The notes: a model not told the origin generated them from the letters alone. Counted from the first letter of the stretch, positions 9,581 through 19,339 are shown. The stretch is 64,000 bases of DNA from Colwellia echini (GCF_002843355.2 NZ_PJAI02000007.1:62001-126000); one strand, 5' to 3'. Translations and numbers: made by a program.

Positions 9581-9745
9581 AATACCAATCGGATTCATTA
9601 AATGATCAATTTTTAATGAGGATAAATTCTTCAAGAACAAAGCGCTTAATTGAGCAATAGCTGGCTATTGGGATTGAAAGCAACGATGTTATTGGATATT
9701 TAGGCCATTTTAAAAGATCACTTAATTAGTTGGATTGGTATAACC
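9581..9745 (+). mobile_element. MITE-like repeat, copy A
   Basis: A 165-bp non-coding element with terminal inverted repeats AATACCAATC and GATTGGTATAACC. It is nearly identical to the reverse complement of 12567-12730. It encodes no protein. It fills most of the 375-bp gap between nagK and nagA. Confidence 0.85.
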
Positions 9746-9773
9746 ATCTGTAATTTATAATCTAGGATATCTC

Positions 9774-10904
9774 ATGACACAATTACGTTTTCATGCCCAA
9801 CGACTTTTTGATGGGTATAATTTTTCAGAAGAACAAGTGTTAACTTTAGTTGATGGTAAAATTACCGCTATCGACCAAGATACCAGTAATGTTGATGTTG
9901 CTGTTAAAGGTCTTGTGGTTCCAGGTTATATTGATTTACAAATAAACGGAGGTGGTGGTGCATTATTTAATGACTCGCCATCGGTTGATAATTTAAAAAT
10001 TATCATGGCCGCACATGCTAAATTTGGCACTACAGCGATGATGCCAACATTAATTACCGATAAAGTTGAAGTAATGCAACAAGCGGCTGACGCTATTGCG
10101 CAAGCTATTATTGAAAAAGTGCCTGGTATTGTCGGTATTCATTTTGAAGGTCCACATTTATCCGTTGAGAAAAAGGGGACGCATTGTGCTGATTTTATAC
10201 GTCCTATTTCTGATGCCGAGTGGCAAGTACTTTCCCGCCAAGATATTGGTCAGGTAATTATTACCTTAGCACCAGAAAATGTAAGTCCAATAGATGTTAA
10301 GCGTATGGTCGATTTAGGCATAAAAGTTTGTTTAGGCCACACTAACGCGGACTTTAAAACCGCACAAAAGTCTATAGATGCAGGTGCAAGTGGCTTTACT
10401 CACCTATTTAATGCCATGTCACCATTACAAGGCCGTGAGCCGGGTGTTGTTGGTGCTGCATTATTAAACAATCAAACAAGTTGTGGATTAATAGTCGATG
10501 GCTTTCATGTTGACTATGCAAGCTGTCAACTTGCTATACAAGCGAAACCGAAAGGCAAAATATTTTTAGTGACAGATGCAATGCCTCCTGTAGGCAGTGA
10601 TCAAACTCAGTTCGCTTTATATGATCGTGTTGTTACCGTTGATAATGGTAGATTAACTTCTACAACAGGTGAACTTGCAGGTTCTTCGTTAGATATGGCT
10701 AGTGCAGTAAAAAATACTCACCAAGCGTTAGGTATTGAGTTAGGTGAAGCAATACGTATGGCAAGTTTATACCCCGCCCAATATTTGTATCAAAATGAAT
10801 CACTAGTTAGAGGCGACCTAACGCTAGGTATGCAAGCAGATATGGTTGTCTTAAATGATGATTTATCAGTACAGGAAACATGGATTTCAGGTAAGCGGGT
10901 TTAA
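9774..10904 (+). CDS. nagA: N-acetylglucosamine-6-phosphate deacetylase
   Basis: 376 residues, the usual length. Amidohydrolase fold: YIDLQINGGGG, the metal/substrate motif HFEGPHLS, LGHTNAD, FNAMSPLQGREPG, and the catalytic aspartate in LVTDAMPP. It removes the acetyl group from GlcNAc-6-P to give glucosamine-6-P in the cytosol. TAGGA precedes the ATG. It forms a pair with nagP (157-bp spacing), and the pair is bracketed by inverted copies of a MITE-like repeat. No NagR-type operator was seen directly upstream, so control may come from nagK read-through. Confidence 0.95.
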   Translation: MTQLRFHAQRLFDGYNFSEEQVLTLVDGKITAIDQDTSNVDVAVKGLVVPGYIDLQINGGGGALFNDSPSVDNLKIIMAAHAKFGTTAMMPTLITDKVEVMQQAADAIAQAIIEKVPGIVGIHFEGPHLSVEKKGTHCADFIRPISDAEWQVLSRQDIGQVIITLAPENVSPIDVKRMVDLGIKVCLGHTNADFKTAQKSIDAGASGFTHLFNAMSPLQGREPGVVGAALLNNQTSCGLIVDGFHVDYASCQLAIQAKPKGKIFLVTDAMPPVGSDQTQFALYDRVVTVDNGRLTSTTGELAGSSLDMASAVKNTHQALGIELGEAIRMASLYPAQYLYQNESLVRGDLTLGMQADMVVLNDDLSVQETWISGKRV

Positions 10905-11066
10905 TACTTATTTTTAACGTGAGTGTTGAAATAGATGTTCTGTCAATATTCATTATAAATACCAATACTCTGTATATCAGCGCGTCTAAATAGAAAGCCA
11001 AGATATATACACAAAACACATAAACTAAAATTATAACAATGCTAAAACGACTATGAGGTTATGCAA

Positions 11067-12386
11067 ATGACAATATCACAAGAAACAACACAAGTGAAAA
11101 CACCCAGTAATGCACTGCCTATGGTGATTGTCGCAGGGTTATTTTTTATTCTAGGTTTCGCTACTTGGTTAAATGGCTCGTTAATGCCGTACTTGCAACA
11201 AATATTGCAACTAACACCATTTCAAGCCTCACTGATCTTATTCTCATTTTATATTGCGGTGACTTTTACCGCATTACCTTCGGCGGCAATTATACGTAAA
11301 GTAGGTTACAAAAATGGTATGGCGCTTGGTATGGGCACCATGATGGTTGCGGGTTTGCTTTTTATTCCTGCGGCTAAAACCCAAATATTTCCATTATTTT
11401 TATTGGCTCAGTTAGTTATGGGCACAGGGCAAACGTTATTACAAACCGCGGTGAACCCTTATGTTGTTCGCATTGGGCCTGAAGAGTCTGCTGCAGCACG
11501 TATTTCAATCATGGGTATATTAAACAAAGGAGCGGGTGTTGTAGCGCCAATTGTTTTCACTGCACTTATATTAAGTGGTTTTAGCGACACCGTTGGTACT
11601 GAATTAAACCAAACACAAATTGACGCTATGGCTGATAAACTAATCCTTCCTTATTTAGGTATGGCTTTATTCATTGGTATTTTAGGTTTTGCTGTTAAAA
11701 AATCACCATTACCAGAGTTAGCCAGCGAAGCCGAAGAAGGGGCAAGCGAAAGCAAAGGCCAACTTAAAGCAGCATTAGCTCATCCTAACTTAGCACTGGG
11801 TGTTGTTGCTTTATTTTTATATGTTGCAGTAGAAGTTATTGCTGGCGACACAATTGGTGCATTTGCATTATCGTTAGGTGTTGAAAACTACAGTGTTATG
11901 ACCTCGTATACTATGGGTTGTATGGTTATCGGTTACATCTTAGGTATTACCCTTATCCCGCGTTTCATCTCTCAACAAAAAGCCCTTATGGTTTCAGCAG
12001 TACTTGGTTTGCTATTAAGCTTAGGTGTTTTCTTAGGTGATAATAATTCATTTGCTATTGCTAATTCACTTTCATTTATTCTAGGTGGCGCACAGTTACC
12101 AGATACTTTAATCCTTATTGCTTTCTTAGGTTTGGCTAACGCGATTGTATGGCCTGCAGTATTTCCATTAGCATTATCGGGTGTTGGTAAACTTACCAGT
12201 GTTGGCTCAGCACTATTAGTTATGGGGATTTCAGGTGGCGCTTTTGGTCCATTATTCTGGAGTTTAGCAAGTGGTACTAGTGGGCAAGCGGTAGACTTAC
12301 AAAGTGGTTATATTGTTATGTTACCTTGTTATTTGTTTATTTTATTTTACGCGGTTAAAGGCTGTAAAATGAAAACTTGGAAGTAA
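11067..12386 (+). CDS. nagP: GlcNAc permease, MFS sugar transporter of the FucP/GluP type
   Basis: A protein of about 439 residues with some 12 hydrophobic segments. It starts with the FucP-like pattern LFFILGFATWLNGSLMPYL and carries the MFS loop motif RKVGYKNGMALGMG. The family includes H+-coupled fucose, glucose/galactose and, in Alteromonadales, GlcNAc transporters; adjacency to nagA supports GlcNAc. I choose the ATG at 11067 because GAGG (11055-11058) stands 8 nt before it, while the upstream ATG at 11061 would be only 2 nt from that site. A good terminator follows. Substrate specificity is by context. Confidence 0.88.
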   Translation: MTISQETTQVKTPSNALPMVIVAGLFFILGFATWLNGSLMPYLQQILQLTPFQASLILFSFYIAVTFTALPSAAIIRKVGYKNGMALGMGTMMVAGLLFIPAAKTQIFPLFLLAQLVMGTGQTLLQTAVNPYVVRIGPEESAAARISIMGILNKGAGVVAPIVFTALILSGFSDTVGTELNQTQIDAMADKLILPYLGMALFIGILGFAVKKSPLPELASEAEEGASESKGQLKAALAHPNLALGVVALFLYVAVEVIAGDTIGAFALSLGVENYSVMTSYTMGCMVIGYILGITLIPRFISQQKALMVSAVLGLLLSLGVFLGDNNSFAIANSLSFILGGAQLPDTLILIAFLGLANAIVWPAVFPLALSGVGKLTSVGSALLVMGISGGAFGPLFWSLASGTSGQAVDLQSGYIVMLPCYLFILFYAVKGCKMKTWK

Positions 12387-12438
12387 TTTAAGCTAAGATT
12401 TTTTAAATAATTTCAATTATTTAAAACGACAGATAAAT

Positions 12439-12474
12439 AATGCACTTCACTTTTAACGAGGAAGTGCATTTTTA
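12439..12474 (+). terminator. intrinsic terminator of nagP
   Basis: AATGCACTTC (12439-12448) pairs perfectly with GAAGTGCATT (12461-12470), followed by a short T run. Confidence 0.8.
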
Positions 12475-12566
12475 TTACCATAAAAAACATTTAAATCAAC
12501 TGGTTATGTTTTTTGTTGGTCTTTATGGTTTTTTGTGGTTTTACGTTTAAAACAGAGTTACTGGAT

Positions 12567-12730
12567 AATACCAATCCAACTAATTAAGTGATCTTTTAAA
12601 ATGGCCTAAATATCCAATAACATCGTTGCTTTCAATCCCAATAGCCAGCTATTGGTCAATCAAGCGCCTTGCTCTTGAAGATTTATCCTCATTAAAAATT
12701 GATCACCTAATTAATCCGATTGGTATAACC
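12567..12730 (-). mobile_element. MITE-like repeat, copy B (inverted relative to copy A)
   Basis: A 164-bp element that is the reverse complement of 9581-9745, with scattered differences and matching ends AATACCAATC and GATTGGTATAACC. The differences cluster around 12650-12680. No coding capacity. No clear target-site duplication can be assigned by eye. Confidence 0.85.
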
Positions 12731-12861
12731 AGGCATTGACGCACTGGTTGAACCATATTATATTAGCTACATAGTTAGGTCTGACCACTTTATGGAAAGG
12801 GAAGAAGTGATTAACAGGTTAACTAGTTAAACAGACAAATGGACTTTAAAAGGAATTAGTT

Positions 12862-13077
12862 ATGGAACAAGCTAAAAGGAAAGTTACTATTATCTATTGT
12901 TGTGATAATGACTTAGCACTTTACCGAAAAACTCAAAGTTTTAACCTCAATGACTACGGCGATATGATCATTCCACAAGAATTTAAGCGTGGTAAAACTA
13001 TCGTTGCAGTATGTGCAGGTGAAATTGATGTCATTAACAGTGTTGGCGATAAGTTGGTTGCTCAGTACTGGCATTAA
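12862..13077 (+). CDS. small conserved protein, TIGR02922-like
   Basis: 71 residues, cytosolic by sequence, with no signal or membrane segment. AAAAGGAATTAGTT before the ATG gives a good ribosome binding site, and a bidirectional terminator follows. The pattern VTIIYCCDND, FNLNDYGDMIIPQEFKRGKTIVAVCAGEID recalls a small family (TIGR02922) that I remember as restricted to Colwellia, Shewanella and relatives, one member of which shares a cis element with PEP-CTERM genes. The family link is from memory. No function can be assigned. Confidence 0.7.
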   Translation: MEQAKRKVTIIYCCDNDLALYRKTQSFNLNDYGDMIIPQEFKRGKTIVAVCAGEIDVINSVGDKLVAQYWH

Positions 13078-13130
13078 TTAAAAGCCTCATAATTAACTCG
13101 ATCTAAGGTTAAATAAAAAGAATTAGAAAA

Positions 13131-13162
13131 TAAAAAAGGTGACTTAATAGTCACCTTTTTTA
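13131..13162. terminator. bidirectional terminator between the small gene and ccmE
   Basis: AAAAAAGGTGAC, loop TTAATA, GTCACCTTTTTT gives a 12-bp stem with T runs on both strands. It serves both the plus-strand small gene and the minus-strand ccmABCDE operon. Confidence 0.9.
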
Positions 13163-13207
13163 TTTTCGCACTTTTAATGCTACTCATTAACTTAATCAAT
13201 TAACTAA

Positions 13208-13729
13208 TTACTTATTCTCTAATTGTTTAGCACTGTAACCTGCTTTTTCATGCTTTTGACCTGCCGCTTCAGCTAATTCAGCAGGCATATAATTTTCATC
13301 ATGTTTAGCCAGTACTTCACTTGCTTCTATGCTTAACCCAGTTGGCGGATGTTCGGTTAGTGTTCCATTAGCAACTATACCTTGGCCCTCACGAAATAAA
13401 TCAGGCAGTATTCCTTCGTAATAAACGGTAACCATAGGATCACTATCGTTAAATACTATTGGCATGGTCATGTCACTGAGCTTAAATGATACTTTTAAGC
13501 TTTCAGGGTCACGTTTTACCGAGCCTGGTACAACTAAACCACCAATACGGATACGCTGACCAATACTTGGTTTTAAACCCGTATCTTTTTTACCTTGGGT
13601 GATTTCTGATGGCGTAAAAAATAAATCAATATTTTGACTCAAAGCATATAAAACAAATCCAGAAACAACGCCTAAACCAATAAGAATAGTGGCGACAATT
13701 GCTAAACGTTTTTTGCGGCGTGGGTTCAT
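13208..13729 (-). CDS. ccmE: cytochrome c maturation haem chaperone CcmE
   Basis: 173 residues. One N-terminal transmembrane anchor (about 8-30) precedes a periplasmic OB-fold domain. The haem-binding histidine is in [11 protein letters not shown] (H143), matching the LAKHDENY motif of CcmE. It carries haem covalently between CcmABCD and the CcmFGH ligation complex. Last gene of ccmABCDE; its ATG overlaps the stop of ccmD. Confidence 0.96.
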   Translation of the reverse strand: MNPRRKKRLAIVATILIGLGVVSGFVLYALSQNIDLFFTPSEITQGKKDTGLKPSIGQRIRIGGLVVPGSVKRDPESLKVSFKLSDMTMPIVFNDSDPMVTVYYEGILPDLFREGQGIVANGTLTEHPPTGLSIEASEVLAKHDENYMPAELAEAAGQKHEKAGYSAKQLENK

Positions 13730-14034
13730 TATTCGGTTACCTCATTTAATGCTTTATTTGTTGGGGTGCTTGTCACAGTACTTGTTTGAGTACTTGATTG
13801 CTCAGTGCTAGTTTCAGCCTTATTGTGGCTTTGCTTTTTGCGTAGCTCTCTGGCTTCACGTAACTTATCTTCACGGTGTTTACGTTTTGCTATTTGTTTC
13901 ATGGTGTGCAAATGACCTGATTTAGATTTGATCAATAAAAAAGTCAGTATTACTGCGGCAGCGCCGTATGATAGCCAGACATAAAAGCCATAACTGCCCA
14001 TATTGATAAAATCGCTAAAACTATTAAATTGCAT
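13729..14034 (-). CDS. ccmD: haem exporter protein CcmD
   Basis: 101 residues, somewhat long for this small protein. The start [20 protein letters not shown] and the single following membrane helix are typical of CcmD, which helps release holo-CcmE from CcmABC. The tail is charged and then rich in Ser, Thr and Gln (about 65-101) and looks unstructured. It overlaps ccmE by one base. Confidence 0.9.
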   Translation of the reverse strand: MQFNSFSDFINMGSYGFYVWLSYGAAAVILTFLLIKSKSGHLHTMKQIAKRKHREDKLREARELRKKQSHNKAETSTEQSSTQTSTVTSTPTNKALNEVTE

Positions 14035-14081
14035 TGGTGCTCTCCAATTACTTAAATTAGTTATTTTCTATGTAATATAAA

Positions 14082-14825
14082 TTACGCTAACTGTTTTTCT
14101 ACTAACTGACGCACCCAAGGACGAATGCTATTACGGGCTAAAATTTCATTACGAAAACGCAAACAAATGATTACACCAGCAAGCAAAGCAAAACCAATGA
14201 AACAAAAAATGAATGGCCATAACATATCAAGAGACATAGACGGCTTGCCTAATTTACTCACCGTAGAGCCTTGATGAAGTGTATTCCACCAATCTACCGA
14301 ATATTTAATAATTGGAATATTAATAACGCCAACAAGGGTCAATATTCCCGCGGCTTTACCGGCTAAGTTTTTATCTTCAAAGGCGTTATGTAAAGCTATC
14401 ACACCTAAATATAAAAACAGTAATATAAGCTCAGAAGTTAAGCGTGCATCCCAAATCCACCAAGTGCCCCACATAGGTTTTCCCCAAGCGGCACCAGTAA
14501 TTAAAGCTATTGCCGTAAAAGCGGCACCAACAGGCGCCATAGCTGCAGCAGAGGCATCAGCTAATTTTAACTGCCAAACTAAACTGCAAAGTGCTGCAAT
14601 AGCCATGGAAACATAAATTCCCATAGATAAAGACGCGGCGGGAACATGCACATAGAAAATACGAAAACTATCACCTTGTTGATAATCAGCAGGGGCAAAT
14701 AATAATGCCCACACTAAACCTATACTCAAAAACAATGCTGCTAAAGCAGTTAACCAAGGTAACAACTTATTGGTGAAGTGATAAGTTGTTTCAGGGTTTG
14801 CGTAAGGGTGTAAAAATTTCCACAT
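14082..14825 (-). CDS. ccmC: haem exporter/handling protein CcmC
   Basis: 247 residues with six hydrophobic segments and the tryptophan-rich WWD signature GTWWIWDARLTSELILLFLY, which contacts haem. CcmC loads haem onto CcmE at the periplasmic face of the inner membrane. It follows ccmB with no spacer. Confidence 0.96.
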   Translation of the reverse strand: MWKFLHPYANPETTYHFTNKLLPWLTALAALFLSIGLVWALLFAPADYQQGDSFRIFYVHVPAASLSMGIYVSMAIAALCSLVWQLKLADASAAAMAPVGAAFTAIALITGAAWGKPMWGTWWIWDARLTSELILLFLYLGVIALHNAFEDKNLAGKAAGILTLVGVINIPIIKYSVDWWNTLHQGSTVSKLGKPSMSLDMLWPFIFCFIGFALLAGVIICLRFRNEILARNSIRPWVRQLVEKQLA

Positions 14826-15575
14826 TTAGTTAGTACTCACTTTTATCGCGGCCCCAACAGCAAAAGGGGCCAGTGTTAACGATCCAAAGAATAAGGCGGC
14901 GATTATAGCAAGTTGGCCGCTGTAAGGTAAGCCAAGCGCTGCAGTATCTATCGCGCTAGTGGCAAAAATTAATACCGGAATGTATAGCGGTAAAACCAGT
15001 AAACTAAGTAAAACTCCACCTTTTTTAATACCTACCGTTAAGGCTACACCTACGGCGCCCAGTAAACTTAATACAGGTGTACCGAGCAACAAGGTAAGTA
15101 ATAATGCGGTATAACTGTTTTCATCTAAATGCAGCAATACTGCTAACAATGGTGCAATTAAAATTAAAGGTAAACCGGTAATTAACCAATGTGCGAATAT
15201 TTTAGCCAGCACCAGGACAAATATAGGGTGAGGGCTCAGTAACATTTGCTCTAATGAGCCATCAAGGTGATCAGATTTAAATAAACGGTCAAGTGACAAC
15301 AGTGTTGCTAATAAGGCCGCTACCCAAATAATGCCAGGAGCAATACGGCTTAATGTTTGCGCTTCAGGTCCTATTCCCAGTGGAAATAAAGTAATGATGA
15401 TCACGAAGAATAATAACGGATTAATAATGTCGTCTTTGTGGCGCATAGCAATAGTTAAATCTCGCTTTAATACCAACATAAATGCACGTCGGTATGATAG
15501 CTGCTTTACGCGATCTGTATTTGCCTTATCTATTGGCTGTTCAGTCATTTGCTGTGACTGCGCTTTTAAAGTCAT
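14826..15575 (-). CDS. ccmB: haem exporter ABC permease CcmB
   Basis: The core matches CcmB: DIINPLLFFVIIITLFPLGIGPE, then ARIAPGIIWVAALLATLLSLDRLF, with about six membrane segments. It is the permease partner of the CcmA ATPase. The frame is open up to an ATG at 15641, which would add 22 polar residues with no ribosome binding site. I prefer the ATG at 15575 (about 249 residues). A third candidate at 15548 gives about 240, closer to the usual 220-230. The exact start is uncertain. Confidence 0.9.
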   Translation of the reverse strand: MTLKAQSQQMTEQPIDKANTDRVKQLSYRRAFMLVLKRDLTIAMRHKDDIINPLLFFVIIITLFPLGIGPEAQTLSRIAPGIIWVAALLATLLSLDRLFKSDHLDGSLEQMLLSPHPIFVLVLAKIFAHWLITGLPLILIAPLLAVLLHLDENSYTALLLTLLLGTPVLSLLGAVGVALTVGIKKGGVLLSLLVLPLYIPVLIFATSAIDTAALGLPYSGQLAIIAALFFGSLTLAPFAVGAAIKVSTN

Positions 15576-15680
15576 TTGGTTATTTTCTCTGCATACGCTT
15601 AGTGCGTTGCTGTAATGTTTTTGCTTGTGTGACTTGCACATTTATTATCTAGTACTTTATTAAATAATCTTCAGCACAAT

Positions 15681-16367
15681 CTAAGCATAACTATAATCTA
15701 AGGTGATTTTTTTGATTTGATCGGGGTTAATGCTGATTAAATCTTGATGTGTGGTTAAAATAACACAACCACCGCGCTGAGCATGCCCAGTAAATAGTGC
15801 TTCTAAACTAGCAACACCTTGTTTATCTATTGCGGTAAATGGCTCATCTAAAATCCAAATAGGTGCATTACTTTGATATAAGCGTGATAATGCAATACGC
15901 CTATGTTGCCCCGCGCTTAGATGCGACGCTAAACTATCTTCAAACCCAGAAAGGTTTACTTTAGCTAAATAAGCTAGCGTATTTTGTTCATTTTTTGTTG
16001 CTGAATCGATAACTGACGAATTGTTATCGCAAGAGCCGTGTAAAGCCAGATTAAACTTTAGATTTTCTTCCGCGGTCATTTCGCCTTTAACTCCAGCTAA
16101 ATGACCCAAATAAAGTAAGTTTTGTTGAAACTCTTCTCTGCAACGATTAATTTTTTGGTTTTTGAAGTTAACTATACCGTCATAAGGTTGAGATAACCCT
16201 GAAAGAATACGTAATAAGCTGGTTTTACCTGAGCCATTGGGGCCTTCAACTTGTACTATGTCACCGGGATGAATATCAAGTGACAACTCATCAAATAATA
16301 AGCGCTCTTCTCGAATACAAGTGAGTTTTACCGCGCTAATAAGCGGAGTTGAGGTTGGTTTAGGCAA
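15681..16367 (-). CDS. ccmA: haem exporter ABC ATPase CcmA
   Basis: 228 residues. Walker A GPNGSGKT (42-49), ABC signature LSAGQ (150-154) and Walker B IWILDEP (170-176). Provides ATP hydrolysis that releases holo-CcmE from CcmC. First gene of the minus-strand operon ccmABCDE, divergent from ccmF. Confidence 0.95.
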   Translation of the reverse strand: MPKPTSTPLISAVKLTCIREERLLFDELSLDIHPGDIVQVEGPNGSGKTSLLRILSGLSQPYDGIVNFKNQKINRCREEFQQNLLYLGHLAGVKGEMTAEENLKFNLALHGSCDNNSSVIDSATKNEQNTLAYLAKVNLSGFEDSLASHLSAGQHRRIALSRLYQSNAPIWILDEPFTAIDKQGVASLEALFTGHAQRGGCVILTTHQDLISINPDQIKKITLDYSYA

Positions 16368-16699
16368 TGTTTTTACTTATTCTCGTTTTATTGATGCTAA
16401 TTTTATTTGGTACTGAGTCAGTAACAAACTGAATTAGTATTAAGTTATATCGTAAGTTTGTCTGGCAACTATTGATATGGATCGTATAACTATTTCGGTT
16501 AATATACTAACATAGCCAATATTACCATAGCTTAATAAAGTTGTAACATTCTGAAACAACTCAAACGGCTAATTTACATTAATATTTTGTGAAATAAAAT
16601 GTTAGTATGACGCGGTAAATTTTACCCCCTAAAAGATCAACTGACCCTAAGTAAAAATAATTTAAATAATTGTTTTATTGAAGTAGAGCGGAGAAACCA
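16368..16699. other. divergent promoter region ccmA/ccmF
   Basis: 332 bp without a credible ORF. It must hold both ccm promoters. A short inverted repeat (AGTTGT 16539-16544 / ACAACT 16556-16561) is the only element I see. I could not assign an FNR or ArcA site. Confidence 0.5.
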
Positions 16700-18772
16700 A
16701 TGATACCAGACATGGTAGCAACACAAATGCCGGCGCTAGTTCCTGAGCTAGGCCACCTAGCCTTGATAATCGCCTTAGCTTTTTCTTTTTGTTTGAGTGT
16801 CGTGCCGTTAATCGGTGTATATAGCTCGCAAAATAGTTCTTTAAAAAAGCTTATTGGTTACGCTAAACCACTTACTTACGGTATGTTTTTCTTTACCGCT
16901 ATCAGCTTTATTGTATTGGCTTATAGTTTTGTTATTGATGACTTTTCTATTAAGTATATTGCTAGCCATTCAAATACGCATTTACCTTATTACTTTAAAA
17001 TAAGTGCGGTATGGGGCGGACACGAAGGCTCGTTATTGCTGTGGGTTTTTGCTTTAACAGCATGGACAGCAGCTGTTGCTCGTTTTTCTGATGCCATAGA
17101 AGAAGAGTTTATTGCTCGTGTGCTTGCTGTTATGGGTATGGTGTCTATTGGCTTTATTGCTTTCACTTTACTTACCTCTAACCCATTTGAACGTTTATGG
17201 CCAAATGTGCCGATGGAAGGTCGAGATTTAAACCCGCTATTACAAGATGTTGGTTTAATTATTCATCCACCCTTGTTATACCTTGGTTATGTAGGCTTTG
17301 CAGTTGCCTTTGCTTTTGCTGTTGCAGCTTTGATGGTAGGTAAAATGGATGCTGCTTGGGCGCGTTGGTCTCGTCCGTGGACATTAGGCGCTTGGATGTT
17401 TTTAACCGTTGGTATCGCGCTAGGTAGCTGGTGGGCTTATTACGAACTTGGTTGGGGCGGTTGGTGGTTCTGGGACCCGGTTGAAAACGCATCCTTTATG
17501 CCTTGGCTTGTCGGTACTGCACTTATTCATTCATTAGCGGTAACAGAAAAGCGTGGCACTTTTAGAAACTGGACTATTTTACTGGCTATATTTGCTTTCG
17601 GCTTAAGTTTGTTAGGTACGTTTTTAGTGCGCTCAGGGGTTATTACTTCTGTTCATTCATTTGCAGCTGATCCTTCTCGCGGTATTTTTATACTCGTTAT
17701 TTTGGCCATTGCGGTAGGCGGCTCATTAACACTTTATGCCTTTAGAGCAAGTACAGTTGCCAGTTTTTCTCGCTTTGCGTTTTACTCTCGTGAAACGGCT
17801 TTATTACTGTGTAACGTTATTTTAGTGGTTGCCACAGTTACCGTACTTTTAGGTACGTTATATCCGTTATTAGTTGATGCTTTAGGTTATGGCAAAATAT
17901 CTGTAGGACCGCCGTATTTTAATGCGGTATTTGTACCTATCATGAGTATTTTATTTATCATCATGGGTATAGGGCCTTTAATTCGTTGGAAAAAAGCGAA
18001 AAAAGGTGAGTTACGTAAGCAGTTATTCTCTTCATCAGTATTTAGCATTGCTTTTGGTTTATTGTTTCCTGTGATTTATGGTGGTGAATTTAATATTTTA
18101 GTGGCTATGGGTATTACCTTAGCAACATGGGTTTTCTTTGTTGTTATTAAAGAAGTGAGAAACCAATTAAAATTAACGGGTAAATTAACCATTAGTCATT
18201 TAGGTATGGCAACGGCTCATGCCGGTATTGCCATCACTATTGTTGGTGTCACCATGGTTTCAATGTATGAAAGTGAAACTAATGTAAAAATGGAGCTTAA
18301 TGAAAAAGTAATTATTTCAGGATATGAAATTGAGTTTAACGGTGTTAAAAATGTTGAAGGACCAAATTACAGTGCTGAACAAGGTCAAATTAATATTTAT
18401 AAAGTAACAGGTGAAAATGAGAGCGACTTTGTATCCACACTTAAACCAGAGCGCCGTACTTATAGAGTACAAACGATGGGCATGACAGAAGCTGGTATAG
18501 ATCCAGGTTTATTCCGTGATGTATATGTTGCTTTGGGTGATCCGCTACCCGGTGGTGCTTGGGCGGTGAGAGTGCATTATAAACCGTTCATTCGTTGGGT
18601 TTGGTTAGGGGCTATCTTTATGGCGTTAGGGGCATTGTTTTCTATTTTAGATAAGCGTTATCGCCGCAGAAACCCCGCTGTGCTTGCCTCAGCTACCTCA
18701 ACTAAAGATACCGTTGATGATAATAGCGCTAAAGCTAACAAACAAAAAAATGAAAAAGTGGCAGGAGTATAA
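16700..18772 (+). CDS. ccmF: cytochrome c haem lyase subunit CcmF
   Basis: 690 residues with many transmembrane helices. The WWD motif GGWWFWDPVENASFMPWL lies near residues 254-271, preceded by HPPLLYLGYVGF. It is the core haem lyase subunit that reduces haem and attaches it to apocytochromes with CcmH and CcmI. The C-terminus is a charged extension. The next gene starts 3 bp after the stop, so ccmFGHI is one operon, divergent from ccmABCDE. Confidence 0.97.
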   Translation: MIPDMVATQMPALVPELGHLALIIALAFSFCLSVVPLIGVYSSQNSSLKKLIGYAKPLTYGMFFFTAISFIVLAYSFVIDDFSIKYIASHSNTHLPYYFKISAVWGGHEGSLLLWVFALTAWTAAVARFSDAIEEEFIARVLAVMGMVSIGFIAFTLLTSNPFERLWPNVPMEGRDLNPLLQDVGLIIHPPLLYLGYVGFAVAFAFAVAALMVGKMDAAWARWSRPWTLGAWMFLTVGIALGSWWAYYELGWGGWWFWDPVENASFMPWLVGTALIHSLAVTEKRGTFRNWTILLAIFAFGLSLLGTFLVRSGVITSVHSFAADPSRGIFILVILAIAVGGSLTLYAFRASTVASFSRFAFYSRETALLLCNVILVVATVTVLLGTLYPLLVDALGYGKISVGPPYFNAVFVPIMSILFIIMGIGPLIRWKKAKKGELRKQLFSSSVFSIAFGLLFPVIYGGEFNILVAMGITLATWVFFVVIKEVRNQLKLTGKLTISHLGMATAHAGIAITIVGVTMVSMYESETNVKMELNEKVIISGYEIEFNGVKNVEGPNYSAEQGQINIYKVTGENESDFVSTLKPERRTYRVQTMGMTEAGIDPGLFRDVYVALGDPLPGGAWAVRVHYKPFIRWVWLGAIFMALGALFSILDKRYRRRNPAVLASATSTKDTVDDNSAKANKQKNEKVAGV

Positions 18773-18774
18773 CG

Positions 18775-19338
18775 ATGCAAGGTTCAATAATGAATAAACT
18801 CATTCGATTTTTGCCTTTAATTTTAGTGCTCGCTTTAGGTGTTGTGTTATATCGTGGTTTATCACTTAATCCACAAGATATGCCATCGGCACTCGTTGGT
18901 AAAACCTTACCTGCTTTTGAGCTAGCCACATTAAAAAATAATGGTGTTAAAGTAACTCAGGCCGATATTGTCGGTGATATTGTATTGATAAATGTTTGGG
19001 CTACTTGGTGTCCAACTTGTAAATATGAACACCCTTACTTGGTGGATATTGCAAAAGATCCGCAAGTTAAATTGTATGGCTTGAACTATAAAGATGATCG
19101 CGTTGCAGCACAACAATGGTTACAACACTATGAAGACCCTTATGTATTTTCTATCTTTGATGAAGAAGGTACTTTAGGACTAGATCTTGGCGTTTATGGC
19201 GCACCAGAAACCTTTGTAATTGATCATAATGGTATTATTCGTAAACGCTTTGCTGGGGCAATTGATACCCGTGTTTGGCAAAGTGAATTTGAACCGCTAA
19301 TTGCACAACTTATTGAAGAAAAAAAGCAGGGGAAATAA
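18775..19338 (+). CDS. ccmG: thiol:disulfide interchange protein CcmG/DsbE
   Basis: 187 residues. One N-terminal membrane anchor precedes a periplasmic thioredoxin fold with active site WCPTC (CxxC at 79-82) and the cis-proline segment GVYGAPETFVID. It reduces the haem-binding cysteines of apocytochrome c. AGGAG lies 8 nt before the ATG at 18775. A second ATG at 18790 has only a weak site. Confidence 0.95.
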   Translation: MQGSIMNKLIRFLPLILVLALGVVLYRGLSLNPQDMPSALVGKTLPAFELATLKNNGVKVTQADIVGDIVLINVWATWCPTCKYEHPYLVDIAKDPQVKLYGLNYKDDRVAAQQWLQHYEDPYVFSIFDEEGTLGLDLGVYGAPETFVIDHNGIIRKRFAGAIDTRVWQSEFEPLIAQLIEEKKQGK

Positions 19339-19339
19339 C

